In this document: piece after piece, positions 44,953 to 52,981 of the stretch
How the letters are laid out: every line of letters starts with the position of its first letter
Numbering within the stretch: position 1 is the first letter of the stretch
Source of the DNA: Clostridiaceae bacterium M8S5
GTDB taxonomy: Bacteria; Bacillota; Clostridia; Tissierellales; MCWD3
Direction: 5' to 3'
DNA: 64,000 nt
Assembly (NCBI GenBank): GCA_029227815.1
Contig: CP118523.1
Span: 744,001 to 808,000 of the forward strand
Translations under genes and position numbers: made by a program
The notes under the pieces: generated by a model
Told to the model about the DNA's origin: nothing
Databases searched by the model: none
The model's input: only the letters and a program-made list of their open reading frames with translations

Positions 44953-45072
44953 ATGAAAATACTAATGAAAAAATTAAAGATTGAAAAAACTCTAATAAGC
45001 AACAGATGTTCGTGCAGGTGTCCTTATCCATCAGATGATAGAGTGGATACAAAACTAGAAGAATTGGATTAA
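44953..45072 (+). CDS. Cys-rich small peptide (39 residues), RiPP-like
   Basis: Reads MKILMKKLKIEKTLISN, then RCSCRCPYPSD, then DRVDTKLEELD: a basic leader-like part, a compact CxCxC-PYP core and an acidic tail. An ideal aaggaggtga ribosome site lies 5 bases upstream, and a hairpin terminator follows, so it is a discrete short transcript. The shape (basic N-terminus, short Cys core, acidic C-terminus) recalls peptide precursors including AgrD-type signals, but no AgrB, maturase or exporter is on this strand next to it; an MFS transporter gene faces it. Family unknown. Confidence 0.7.
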   Translation: MKILMKKLKIEKTLISNRCSCRCPYPSDDRVDTKLEELD

Positions 45073-45124
45073 AAAACTAATGCTAAGCTAATATAACCAA
45101 TTGCAAGTAAAGAAAATAAAATAT

Positions 45125-45164
45125 AAAAAATGTAAGGTGAATTGCTTAATCCTTACATTTTTTA
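45125..45164. terminator. Bidirectional terminator
   Basis: aaaaaatgtaagg pairs perfectly with ccttacatttttt around a 13-base loop, between the peptide gene and the convergent MFS gene. Confidence 0.85.
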
Positions 45165-45170
45165 TTAGAT

Positions 45171-46388
45171 TTATGAAACAGCAGGTTCTTTAACCTTACG
45201 TGCAACATAAAGATTAACAAATGACAGTGATGCAGCTAAGAAAAATATGTATTGAGGGCCCCATACACCCCATACTATTCCTCCTAAATACGCACATATA
45301 ATTGAAACTGCGTGATCTAAGCTAAGACCTAAAGATAGCGTAGGGGTTATATCTGACGGATCAACAGCTATTGAACGTAAGTAAACAGTTCTTATCATAC
45401 CCATTTGAGTTGACATCTTGTCAAATATAAAGAGCATATACGCTAGAAATACAGGTATACCAACTGTAGCGAGTGTGCCTGTATCAAATCCAGCACTAAG
45501 AAGACCATAAAGAACGTATACAAATATAAAAGATAGAGCATCTGCATATAAAAGCTTTTTGATACCAAATCTGTCCACCCATCTTCCAACAGCAGGAATA
45601 AAGAATACTCCGAACAGAGAGCCTATGATACCTAGTATAGCTAACGTATCAGCCTTTTTATTTAATATTTCAATAAGTACCCACGGGCCATAAACCATCA
45701 TTATCTGTTTTTGCACGCCCCACATGATTACTAACGTATAATAATACTTATATTCTTTTCTAAAAACAAAGTTCACTCTTTTGTTACTCGTAGTAGGATT
45801 GTCTATAAGTTTTTCCATGATAATCAATAAAACAACTACAACTGCAAATATCAAAGCAGACAATATAAATATCCATTTTGTTTTAGATGTAAAGTCGAAA
45901 ACACCAATGCGAAAACATATAAAAACTATTATACTAGCGAGCATTGAAAATGCAACTGATACTCCTCTATATTGTCCCATTCTCTTACCCACATTAGAAT
46001 CCTTTATTAGGGAGATACCTATACTAGTTTTAACAGGCATAAACAAATGCATACCTGATGAGTTAATGAATATAAAAATAAGCATTATGGTAAATGGAGG
46101 CGTAATAAATCCTAAAGCACCTATACCGATTATGCTTAGACATTGCGCTATAACTGCGATGCGGAAATCAGATAGTAAGGATAATGACGCTATAAAAAAA
46201 ACGACTAGCATACCAGGCAGCTCTCTTGGGAACTCTATAAGTCCACGTTGGTAAGGTGTGATTTGATAAGCATCTTTAAAATAGTTAGATATAACATTGT
46301 GGCTAAAACCTAAACCAAGTGCACTTAAGGCGATTATAGCAAAGTAAAGCATATGTAGTTTGTTTGTTTCTTTTATTCTTTTAAGCAT
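45171..46388 (-). CDS. MFS transporter
   Basis: A 405-residue major facilitator with about twelve transmembrane helices. The usual G-R-x-x-D-R/K motif between helices two and three is weak, but FIPAVGRWVDRFGIKKLLYADAL between helices eight and nine is a good second-half signature. ATG 46388 has an aaggagag ribosome site; the longer frame from 46427 lacks one. No drug- or nutrient-specific feature is visible. It lies convergent to the Cys-rich peptide gene, so any link between the two is speculative. Confidence 0.85.
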   Translation of the reverse strand: MLKRIKETNKLHMLYFAIIALSALGLGFSHNVISNYFKDAYQITPYQRGLIEFPRELPGMLVVFFIASLSLLSDFRIAVIAQCLSIIGIGALGFITPPFTIMLIFIFINSSGMHLFMPVKTSIGISLIKDSNVGKRMGQYRGVSVAFSMLASIIVFICFRIGVFDFTSKTKWIFILSALIFAVVVVLLIIMEKLIDNPTTSNKRVNFVFRKEYKYYYTLVIMWGVQKQIMMVYGPWVLIEILNKKADTLAILGIIGSLFGVFFIPAVGRWVDRFGIKKLLYADALSFIFVYVLYGLLSAGFDTGTLATVGIPVFLAYMLFIFDKMSTQMGMIRTVYLRSIAVDPSDITPTLSLGLSLDHAVSIICAYLGGIVWGVWGPQYIFFLAASLSFVNLYVARKVKEPAVS

Positions 46389-46529
46389 TATAGTACTCTC
46401 CTTGATTTTGTTTAATTTACATGTCAAAAATATGTTATCATGGTTTTATTAAATAATCAAATCAATAACATTGATGTTTTAAAAAAGTCAAAGTGGCAAT
46501 CCTCTTAATAAGTATAGGAGGAGAGAAGT

Positions 46530-46772
46530 ATGTACATAGTGGTAAACAAAGACACAGGTGAATATATTAAAGATACAGGTGTTAGTCATAATACTAATAA
46601 AGATAATCTATATAACAATCTACTAAGTATGATTGATAAAAAAACAGAGGATATAATATATGTAGAAAATAATTCTCCATTTATTAAAGCGTTTGAAGCA
46701 ATGTTTGAATCACAGAAACGATTCAAAGTACAGCTAGATGACAAGCAAGTTGTAGGAATAACAATTATATAA
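46530..46772 (+). CDS. Hypothetical protein (80 residues)
   Basis: A small soluble protein starting MYIVVNKDTGEYIKDTG, with no cysteine, signal or known motif, and a C-terminal LDDKQVVGITII strand. The ribosome site aggaggagag is strong, so expression is likely. It precedes a membrane-anchored hypothetical by 56 bases on the same strand and may share its transcript. I do not recognise it. Confidence 0.65.
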   Translation: MYIVVNKDTGEYIKDTGVSHNTNKDNLYNNLLSMIDKKTEDIIYVENNSPFIKAFEAMFESQKRFKVQLDDKQVVGITII

Positions 46773-46828
46773 AAAAGTTCTAAACATGTCCACATTTTAA
46801 TACCTTATATAAAGGGGGATGAAAGGTC

Positions 46829-47359
46829 ATGTTTTTTTCTTTGATTAATTTAAAACAGGATATAGACATATCTAGCTTAACAGAGAAAATAGATTTTTTA
46901 AATGAAAAAATAACAATGGTAGATAGTAATGTGAAGTTTCATTTTACAATATATTGGTCAATTATAATATTAGTGATTACTTTATTAGGGATAGTCAATT
47001 TAGTAGTAATCAAAAAGCATTTAGAAAGGAAGGCTGAAAGTTACATAGCGTCTAGGATAGATGAAATACTAGCAAAAGTAAGTCAGTTTAGGACTATGTA
47101 TGGTAAAAAATATCTCCATGATGCTGAGTTAAAAGATGGATGGTATCGTTTTGTGATTGGAGGAAAAGATTTAAATATAAGTTTTAGAGATAAAAATAAC
47201 AACATTGACATAAAAACTATATATGGAGATGATAACCTTAGGTACAATGCAAGAGTCAAAAGTGGAGTATTGTGGATAAAAATTAAAGACTTTGATATGA
47301 GAATACATAAGGGAATAAAATGGAGAATAACTTATGTAAAACGAGTCATTGATTACTAA
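46829..47359 (+). CDS. Hypothetical single-span membrane protein
   Basis: 176 residues: a short coiled segment (ISSLTEKIDFLNEKI), one transmembrane helix (about residues 40-60, YWSIIILVITLLGIVNLVV), a charged linker and a C-terminal soluble part of about 100 residues predicted beta-rich (KDLNISFRDKNNNIDIKT, YNARVKSGVLWIKIKDF). Start follows aaaggggg. No family known. A Fur-like site lies downstream and belongs to the next gene. Confidence 0.65.
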   Translation: MFFSLINLKQDIDISSLTEKIDFLNEKITMVDSNVKFHFTIYWSIIILVITLLGIVNLVVIKKHLERKAESYIASRIDEILAKVSQFRTMYGKKYLHDAELKDGWYRFVIGGKDLNISFRDKNNNIDIKTIYGDDNLRYNARVKSGVLWIKIKDFDMRIHKGIKWRITYVKRVIDY

Positions 47360-47381
47360 CATACCCTTATCAAACTATAAT

Positions 47382-47430
47382 GATAATGAAAATCGTTATT
47401 GTTTACAAATTTATGGTTTTGTTATACAAT
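47382..47430 (+). promoter_or_regulatory. Fur-box-like site and promoter
   Basis: GATAATGAAAATCGTTATT (47382-47400) matches the 19-bp Fur box GATAATGATAATCATTATC at 16 positions. It directly precedes a promoter, TTTACA (47402-47407), 17-base spacer, TACAAT (47425-47430), for the gene at 47507. Iron-dependent control is inferred. Confidence 0.6.
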
Positions 47431-47506
47431 ATAGAAAAATAGGAATTTATAACAATTACTAGTAATTAGTCATATGTAATTAATTTATAAAAAAGGGGAG
47501 TTATAT

Positions 47507-48199
47507 ATGAAAGCAAATAGTTTGTACAATTACGGTAAATCGCTAGATAAGGTAATTGAAGACATGCCAAATGATGCGAGAGAGTATGTTCAAAAGGTTT
47601 TTAAAAGTGAAATGAAGAAAAATCTAGGATTTATAAAGATGATAAGGTTTATATTAGCTAAGAGAACATATGATAAAAAGATAGCAAATATAGAGCACGA
47701 TGTTGCAAGAAAATTAAATGTTCAAAGCGAGAAGTTTGTAAAAAACTTATTAAATAGAGCTAGTGCTTTTGGAGCTTTGAGCAAAATAATAGGAAAAGAT
47801 GAAGCACTCAAGTTTAACTGTAATTTGGCAGAGAAAACAACGTATGATTTAATGTCTAGATTTCATCCTACATTAGAGGAACTAAAAAGCTGTGGAGATC
47901 CATTTGAGGTATACAAACAGTATATGATAACTGGTTTAGAAGCGAATGTAAAAGTAGGAATACATGAATTTGAAGTAATAGAAGATACAGATGATGTTTT
48001 ACGATTTGATGTTACTTCTTGTGCATTTCATTCTATACCAGATTATATAGGTCTTGGAGAAACATGTATTGTAAGTTGTTACAGCGATGATGTATTTTAT
48101 CCACGTTATTGTGAACAATTAGGTCTAGAGTTTATTAGGACCGGTACGATTGCTCGTGGGGATAAAGTATGTGATTTTTGTTTTAGGCGTAAGAAATAA
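47507..48199 (+). CDS. L-2-amino-thiazoline-4-carboxylate hydrolase family protein
   Basis: A 230-residue protein of the ATC hydrolase family, whose founding member opens 2-amino-thiazoline-4-carboxylate on the way to cysteine. The C-terminal half shows the family pattern: FDVTSCAFHSIPDYIGLGE, an invariant SCYSDDVFYPRY and the closing EFIRTGTIARGDKVCDFCFRR with its Cys, Arg and Asp residues. Most relatives have not been tested, so the reaction is uncertain. It has its own promoter preceded by a Fur-like box, and ends at a terminator, so it is monocistronic. Confidence 0.82.
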   Translation: MKANSLYNYGKSLDKVIEDMPNDAREYVQKVFKSEMKKNLGFIKMIRFILAKRTYDKKIANIEHDVARKLNVQSEKFVKNLLNRASAFGALSKIIGKDEALKFNCNLAEKTTYDLMSRFHPTLEELKSCGDPFEVYKQYMITGLEANVKVGIHEFEVIEDTDDVLRFDVTSCAFHSIPDYIGLGETCIVSCYSDDVFYPRYCEQLGLEFIRTGTIARGDKVCDFCFRRKK

Positions 48200-48267
48200 T
48201 ATATAGATTAATTCAAATGAGTGAAATAGACGTAATACTATCAAACTATAACTTAAATAGACCTATC

Positions 48268-48300
48268 ATCAACCACCATTTGAAATGGTGGTTGATAATT
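48268..48300 (+). terminator. Terminator after the ATC-hydrolase-like gene
   Basis: Perfect 13-bp stem atcaaccaccatt / aatggtggttgat with a very short loop, followed by aattta. Bidirectional use is possible. Confidence 0.82.
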
Positions 48301-48475
48301 TATACTAGATGTATTAAGGATTAGATTCATTAATTGGTAGAAAAAATTATTAAAAGATTGCTATTATCGATTTTAAGATCAAAATAACTGTGACTATAGA
48401 TAATTTATCAGTAAAAAATATTGCAGTATCTATAATATCTATAAAGTTCATATTGGCTAAGAGGAGGAAATATAT

Positions 48476-49651
48476 ATGAAGTACGATTTTAATGCAGTAG
48501 TACAAAGGAATAATACATATTCATTAAAATGGGATCCTATATTCTTAGAGGATGTATTTGGTAGAAGTGATGTGTTACCACTATGGGTTGCAGATATGGA
48601 TTTTAAGTGTCCACAACCTGTAATTGATGCTATTATTGATAGAGCTAAGCATGGGATTTTTGGTTATGTGTTTAGAGAGCATAACTATAATAATGCAGTT
48701 ATAAGGTGGAATAAAAGAAGACATAATTGGGATGTAAAAGAAGATTGGTTAGTGTATACTCTTGGTATTGTAACGGCAGTAAATCAGTGTGTACAAGTGT
48801 TTTGTAAACCTGGAGACAAAGTAATAATCCAAAATCCTGTTTACTATCCTTTTGGAGAAGCAATATTAAATAATGGATGCCAAATAGTCCATAATCAATT
48901 AATAAAAAAAGATAATAAATATATTATGGATTTTGAAGGTTTAAATAAAAAAGTTAAAGATCCATATGTTAAGATGATAATACTATGCAATCCTCATAAT
49001 CCAGTGGGAAGAATTTGGTCGAGAGATGAACTTATAAAGCTAGGAAACATATGTATAGAAAACAATGTTATCATAGTATCAGATGAAATTCACAGAGATT
49101 TGACATTCAAAGGGCACAAACACATACCTTTTGCCAGCATTTCAGACAAATTTGCTCAAAACAGCATCACTTGTACAGCTCCTAGTAAGACATTCAATAT
49201 AGCAGGGCTAAAAACATCAAACATAATAATTCCAAATGAAAGATTACGAAAAAATTATACGCAACAGTTAAGACGTAATTCTATAGAGTTTGCAAATATT
49301 TTTGGAATAGAAGCATTAATAGCAGCTTATAATCATGGAGAAGAATGGTTAGAAAATGTACTCGAATATTTAGAAAGCAATGTAGAATTTATTGATGAAT
49401 TTATAAAAGCAAATATACCAAATGTGACGTTTATAAAGCCAGAAGGAACTTATCTTGGTTGGTTAGATTTTAGAAATATAACAGAAGATATAAATAAATT
49501 AGATAATATACTCATTAACAAAGCCAAAGTTGCATTAGATAGTGGACATTGGTTTGGAGAAGGTGGAGAAGGGTTTGCAAGAATCAACTTTGCATGTCCA
49601 AGAGAAATACTAGAAAGCGCTATGACTAGAATACAAAAAGCAATAGGGTAG
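48476..49651 (+). CDS. PLP-dependent C-S lyase of the MalY/PatB type
   Basis: A 391-residue fold-type I aminotransferase-like enzyme. The PLP-lysine is K238 in TAPSKTFNIAGLKTSN, and LCNPHNPVGRIW plus VSDEIHRDL are the cofactor-binding segments. The N-terminal LPLWVADMDFKCPQPV is typical of PatB/MalY cystathionine beta-lyases, which release pyruvate, ammonia and a thiol from cystathionine or cysteine. Start follows a gaggaggaaa site. With the ATC-hydrolase-like gene upstream, cysteine-related metabolism is a weak common theme. No operon partner. Confidence 0.9.
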   Translation: MKYDFNAVVQRNNTYSLKWDPIFLEDVFGRSDVLPLWVADMDFKCPQPVIDAIIDRAKHGIFGYVFREHNYNNAVIRWNKRRHNWDVKEDWLVYTLGIVTAVNQCVQVFCKPGDKVIIQNPVYYPFGEAILNNGCQIVHNQLIKKDNKYIMDFEGLNKKVKDPYVKMIILCNPHNPVGRIWSRDELIKLGNICIENNVIIVSDEIHRDLTFKGHKHIPFASISDKFAQNSITCTAPSKTFNIAGLKTSNIIIPNERLRKNYTQQLRRNSIEFANIFGIEALIAAYNHGEEWLENVLEYLESNVEFIDEFIKANIPNVTFIKPEGTYLGWLDFRNITEDINKLDNILINKAKVALDSGHWFGEGGEGFARINFACPREILESAMTRIQKAIG

Positions 49652-50024
49652 TAAGTGATTTAGGTAACTATAAAAAATCGAAATTTATTGGCTCAGACGA
49701 GAGGGGTTTATTGGTCAAGTTTTTGTTGTTAAACCAATAAGTAACGAGCAACTATATGACCCTCAAAGATAATCTAAAACAATTACTAAAAAACCATCAA
49801 AGTAACAAAGAAGCATATCTGTTTTTCTGGAGAAGCGACTTTAGAGTGCGTGTTCCTACAACGCTTTTAAGCAATAAAAGGAACACGTACTATACGGAGT
49901 CCGTAAGAAATTAGGATATGCTTCACCAATATATAAAGAGTAACCAAGAACTACAAGTTTTTTTATCGTACAAAGCATGACTCTAAAAAGAGATATCAAA
50001 AACCACTTTATGAGCCATTACCAA
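49652..50024. other. Intergenic stretch with a possible gene remnant
   Basis: Plus-strand 49756-49914 is an open 52-codon frame (MTLKDNLKQLLKNHQSNKEAY, LFFWRSDFRVRVPTTL) without a ribosome site; after its TAG the frame continues 21 codons (MLHQYIKSNQELQVFLSYKA) to a TGA. It may be a decayed gene. I recognise no family and support is weak. Confidence 0.3.
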
Positions 50025-50060
50025 AAAAGACTATTAATCTACTCAAATTAATGGTCTTTT
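50025..50060. terminator. Terminator before the HEXXH gene's 3' end
   Basis: aaaagactattaat pairs with attaatggtctttt (one mismatch-type wobble) around about eight bases. It lies just beyond the minus-strand stop at 50075. Confidence 0.75.
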
Positions 50061-50074
50061 AACCGTATTATTGT

Positions 50075-50905
50075 TTAATTATTGTATTCTGCGTTTATCT
50101 CAGCAATCCATTCATCAAAAATAGGAGATATAGTTCTTAGCCTATCAAAGGTTTCATCGCCTTTTACCTCATCGTTACCAAACGCATCTCTAACACTATC
50201 AATAAAATCAAGCCCCATAGCATCGTACACCTTTTCAGCTAATAGTGTAAATTGCTTTTGATACCAATCATAGTTTGGAACAGGCATATCACAATATACT
50301 TCATCTAGTGCATCCATACTAGTATATTCAGGCTTGCTACCGTCTAGATATGTTATATAAGCATTTGCTTCCCATAGTTTAGCTAACTCTGGTGCTTTAT
50401 TACGCATGAAAGCATATGCAAAGTATGTAGCCATAAATTCATTGAACCAGTTGTTTAAATTATCATTTCCGTTTTCAATAGTAAGAGTGTGACCAATTTC
50501 GTGTAATCCTATAAGATCAGGGAATTGTTTAACAGCATCTTCATACGAATAATTAATCTCACTTAGAATGTCCTTAATATTTTGAGGAACGATGTCCTTA
50601 AATACTAACATGCTTTCTACTACTATACCGTCTTCTGTTGCAGGGAGAACTATAACAGAGATCTCTTCCAACATAACAAATGGAAGCCCATATGGTAAAT
50701 CGTATTTTTTTTCCCATGCCTCTCTATAAAGAAGGTTAACTTCTACTGTTAGATTAAAACCTTTCTTTTCGTTGTAAAACTCTTTCATTTGCTTAAGCAG
50801 ATTGTATTGAGCTGTTGCTTTTTCTAGGTAACCCTTACTGTATTTCACTCTAAGTTTTCCGCTACCGATACACTCTAAAGAATTTTTATCATCAAGTGTT
50901 TTCAT
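50075..50905 (-). CDS. Cytoplasmic HEXXH (gluzincin-like) putative metallopeptidase
   Basis: A 276-residue protein with no signal peptide. The zinc motif H135-E-I-G-H139 in LIGLHEIGHTLTIE is followed by E156 in WFNEFMATYFAYAF, the third ligand spacing of gluzincins. The N-terminal 120 residues include a beta-rich stretch (GLPFVMLEEISVIVLPATEDG). Family unknown to me; peptidase activity is inferred only from the motif. Start follows aatgaggcg. It stands alone, divergent from a MerR-type gene 166 bases away. Confidence 0.7.
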   Translation of the reverse strand: MKTLDDKNSLECIGSGKLRVKYSKGYLEKATAQYNLLKQMKEFYNEKKGFNLTVEVNLLYREAWEKKYDLPYGLPFVMLEEISVIVLPATEDGIVVESMLVFKDIVPQNIKDILSEINYSYEDAVKQFPDLIGLHEIGHTLTIENGNDNLNNWFNEFMATYFAYAFMRNKAPELAKLWEANAYITYLDGSKPEYTSMDALDEVYCDMPVPNYDWYQKQFTLLAEKVYDAMGLDFIDSVRDAFGNDEVKGDETFDRLRTISPIFDEWIAEINAEYNN

Positions 50906-51071
50906 ACTATCGCCTCATTTCTTAGTTTTTTTAATGGAGTATATCTGATATAATAAAACAAATATTATTGATATTATAAATAACGACCTACACTGCATGT
51001 CAATTGCTAGTTTAGGTGGTGTTTCTAGTTTATCATGTAGTTAACTGCACGATATTAAAGTGGAGGTAAAA

Positions 51072-52316
51072 ATGAAGATACAAGAATTCGCAGACCTATT
51101 CAATATAAGAAAATCAACAGTAAGATATTATAGAGATATAAATTTAATCATACCAGAGAGAGTGAAAAACTATTGTGATTTTGGCAAAGACTGCATTAAA
51201 GACATGCAAGATATACTAGAATTAAAGGAAATGGGATTTAGTATCGAAAAGATTCAATCAATAAAAGCATACGAACGATTAATGGTTGTATTTGATGATA
51301 AAGACAAAAAAGTAATTAACGAAATAGCAAAGAAAAAGATATTTGAACACAAACAAGAAATGGAAAAAATACAACAAAGAATCAACATGATAAATAAATA
51401 TATCAAAATGCTAGAAAAAAAGAATGATAGCAAACCAATCGGGATTTCAATAGCTATGCTAGATTATTTATGCTGCCCATACTGTAAAGAAAATTTTGTG
51501 ATAACAGATGCAACTATAGAGAGTCATGCTGTACATTCTGGGATAATTGAGTGCAGTTGTGGATGTAAATTTAACATAAAAAATGGTATATTGATTTGTG
51601 ATGATAATTTAGAACACGAAGCATTTGATAAAAAAGATAATAAGTTTTTACTAGATGATCCTTACTCAAAAATTACAATGAACCATATCTTAATAAACAA
51701 TAAAATGGGTAAAAGTTTAAAAAAGCATTTAAACTTAGTAAATCATGAAGATGGTATAATATTTTATTATTCAGATACAGATATACTGATGATGAAACTG
51801 CATGAACTGTTTGAGCAAAACGGTAAATATGTCTTTGTCTCATTTGACTTTGAAACTATCAGTAAATTTAAGAATAGACTTGAGATATTAGGGATAAAAG
51901 GTAATTTTATGTTTATATTAACTAAAGATGTTTTGCCACTAACTGATAGCATTCCATGCATAGTAGACAACTCAAGTAATATGGTTGAATACTTAATAGG
52001 ATTTCAAAGTGGATATAGTATACAATTATTAAATCAAATACTAACAACTAAAACCAATGTTTTAAAATTTCGACTTACATTACCTTTATCGGCTAATACG
52101 TTTAAAAAAATACCAGAGTTAAAAAAATATATTACAGATAACTCATGTAACAAACATTTAGAAGACTATAGATTTGAGATTAAGCACAATGAGTATATTG
52201 GAGATATAAATGATTTGGAAAATTTAAATTCAATGTATGATGGAGAAGATAGTTTAAAAGTTAGTTTGCTACTATTAAGTAAATTAGATTTAAATAAGAA
52301 GGAAGTGTCTCAATAG
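51072..52316 (+). CDS. MerR-type regulator fused to zinc ribbon and degenerate methyltransferase-like domain
   Basis: A 414-residue protein. Residues 1-70 are a MerR winged helix (IQEFADLFNIRKSTVRYYRDINLI), then a coiled dimer helix, then a Cys4 ribbon of the Trm112/RlmA sort (LCCPYCKENF ... ECSCGCKFNIKNGILICDD). The last 250 residues have the alternating strand-helix look of a class I methyltransferase, but the glycine-rich SAM loop is missing. ATG 51072 has a tggaggt site; the GTG at 51060 is part of that site. A second MerR-methyltransferase fusion with an intact SAM loop lies at 54768-55820. The C-terminal domain may now be only a ligand sensor. Confidence 0.8.
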   Translation: MKIQEFADLFNIRKSTVRYYRDINLIIPERVKNYCDFGKDCIKDMQDILELKEMGFSIEKIQSIKAYERLMVVFDDKDKKVINEIAKKKIFEHKQEMEKIQQRINMINKYIKMLEKKNDSKPIGISIAMLDYLCCPYCKENFVITDATIESHAVHSGIIECSCGCKFNIKNGILICDDNLEHEAFDKKDNKFLLDDPYSKITMNHILINNKMGKSLKKHLNLVNHEDGIIFYYSDTDILMMKLHELFEQNGKYVFVSFDFETISKFKNRLEILGIKGNFMFILTKDVLPLTDSIPCIVDNSSNMVEYLIGFQSGYSIQLLNQILTTKTNVLKFRLTLPLSANTFKKIPELKKYITDNSCNKHLEDYRFEIKHNEYIGDINDLENLNSMYDGEDSLKVSLLLLSKLDLNKKEVSQ

Positions 52317-52507
52317 ACGCTTTCCTCCTCAACTAATTCTAGTTGTTTTTCAAGCTCAAAACACATCTGAATAATTAATTTTTCCTCCATAGTTAAACAA
52401 GGAAAAAAGCTGATTATATTAAATTGAGATACACAGCCCAGAAAATATCCAAAACGTATATGTAACGTCACCGAAGAATTTCTATATTGATAGGAACAAG
52501 GCGGATT
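52310..52507 (-). pseudogene. Possible decayed gene on the minus strand
   Basis: A minus-strand frame open for 65 codons reads RFGYFLGCVSQFNIISFFP and CLTMEEKLIIQMCFELEKQ to a stop at 52310, with coding-like residue use and an acidic helical tail. It has no ATG with a ribosome site except one giving 26 residues, and overlaps the end of the MerR gene. Otherwise 52317-52622 shows only an imperfect hairpin (about 52300-52328) that may terminate the MerR gene. Confidence 0.3.
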
Positions 52508-52622
52508 CTACTCTGAGAATATGTATATCAAATCTTAGATATAAAGACATAAAAAGGGGATTGAATGTTCTATTTAATGATTTATAATAGAAAGTAAGAA
52601 CTAACACAAAAGGGGGAATGTC

Positions 52623-52940
52623 ATGAATTTAAACGAAATCCAGACTAAAATCAATAAATTCACTGACGAAAAAGGAATCAAGTCTAATGCAAATATAAGA
52701 ATACTTGACCTTATATCCGAAATAGGTGAATTATCAAAGGAAATTTTAAAAAGCACTAATTATGGAGAGAAAAAATTTACTATAACAGATGATTATAAAA
52801 GTGAAATAGGAGATGTATTTTTTTCACTTTTATGTTTAGCCAATGAAACGGATGTAGATTTAGAAGATTGCTTAACTAAAGTAATAGATAAATATGAAAA
52901 GAGATTTGAAAGCATAGGAAGTGTTGGTTCGGGTAAGTAG
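52623..52940 (+). CDS. MazG-like nucleotide pyrophosphohydrolase
   Basis: A 105-residue all-helical protein of the MazG/dUTPase-like superfamily: ISEIGELSKEILKSTNYG carries the E-x-x-E metal motif and EIGDVFFSLLCLANETDVDLEDCL the E-x-x-D motif. It would hydrolyse a (d)NTP to the monophosphate and pyrophosphate; substrate unknown. Start follows aaaggggg. It is followed after 41 bases by nagZ and may share a transcript with it and the GNAT gene. Confidence 0.88.
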   Translation: MNLNEIQTKINKFTDEKGIKSNANIRILDLISEIGELSKEILKSTNYGEKKFTITDDYKSEIGDVFFSLLCLANETDVDLEDCLTKVIDKYEKRFESIGSVGSGK

Positions 52941-52981
52941 ATAATATGACATTAAATGTGAGCTAGAAAGGGAGTATATCT

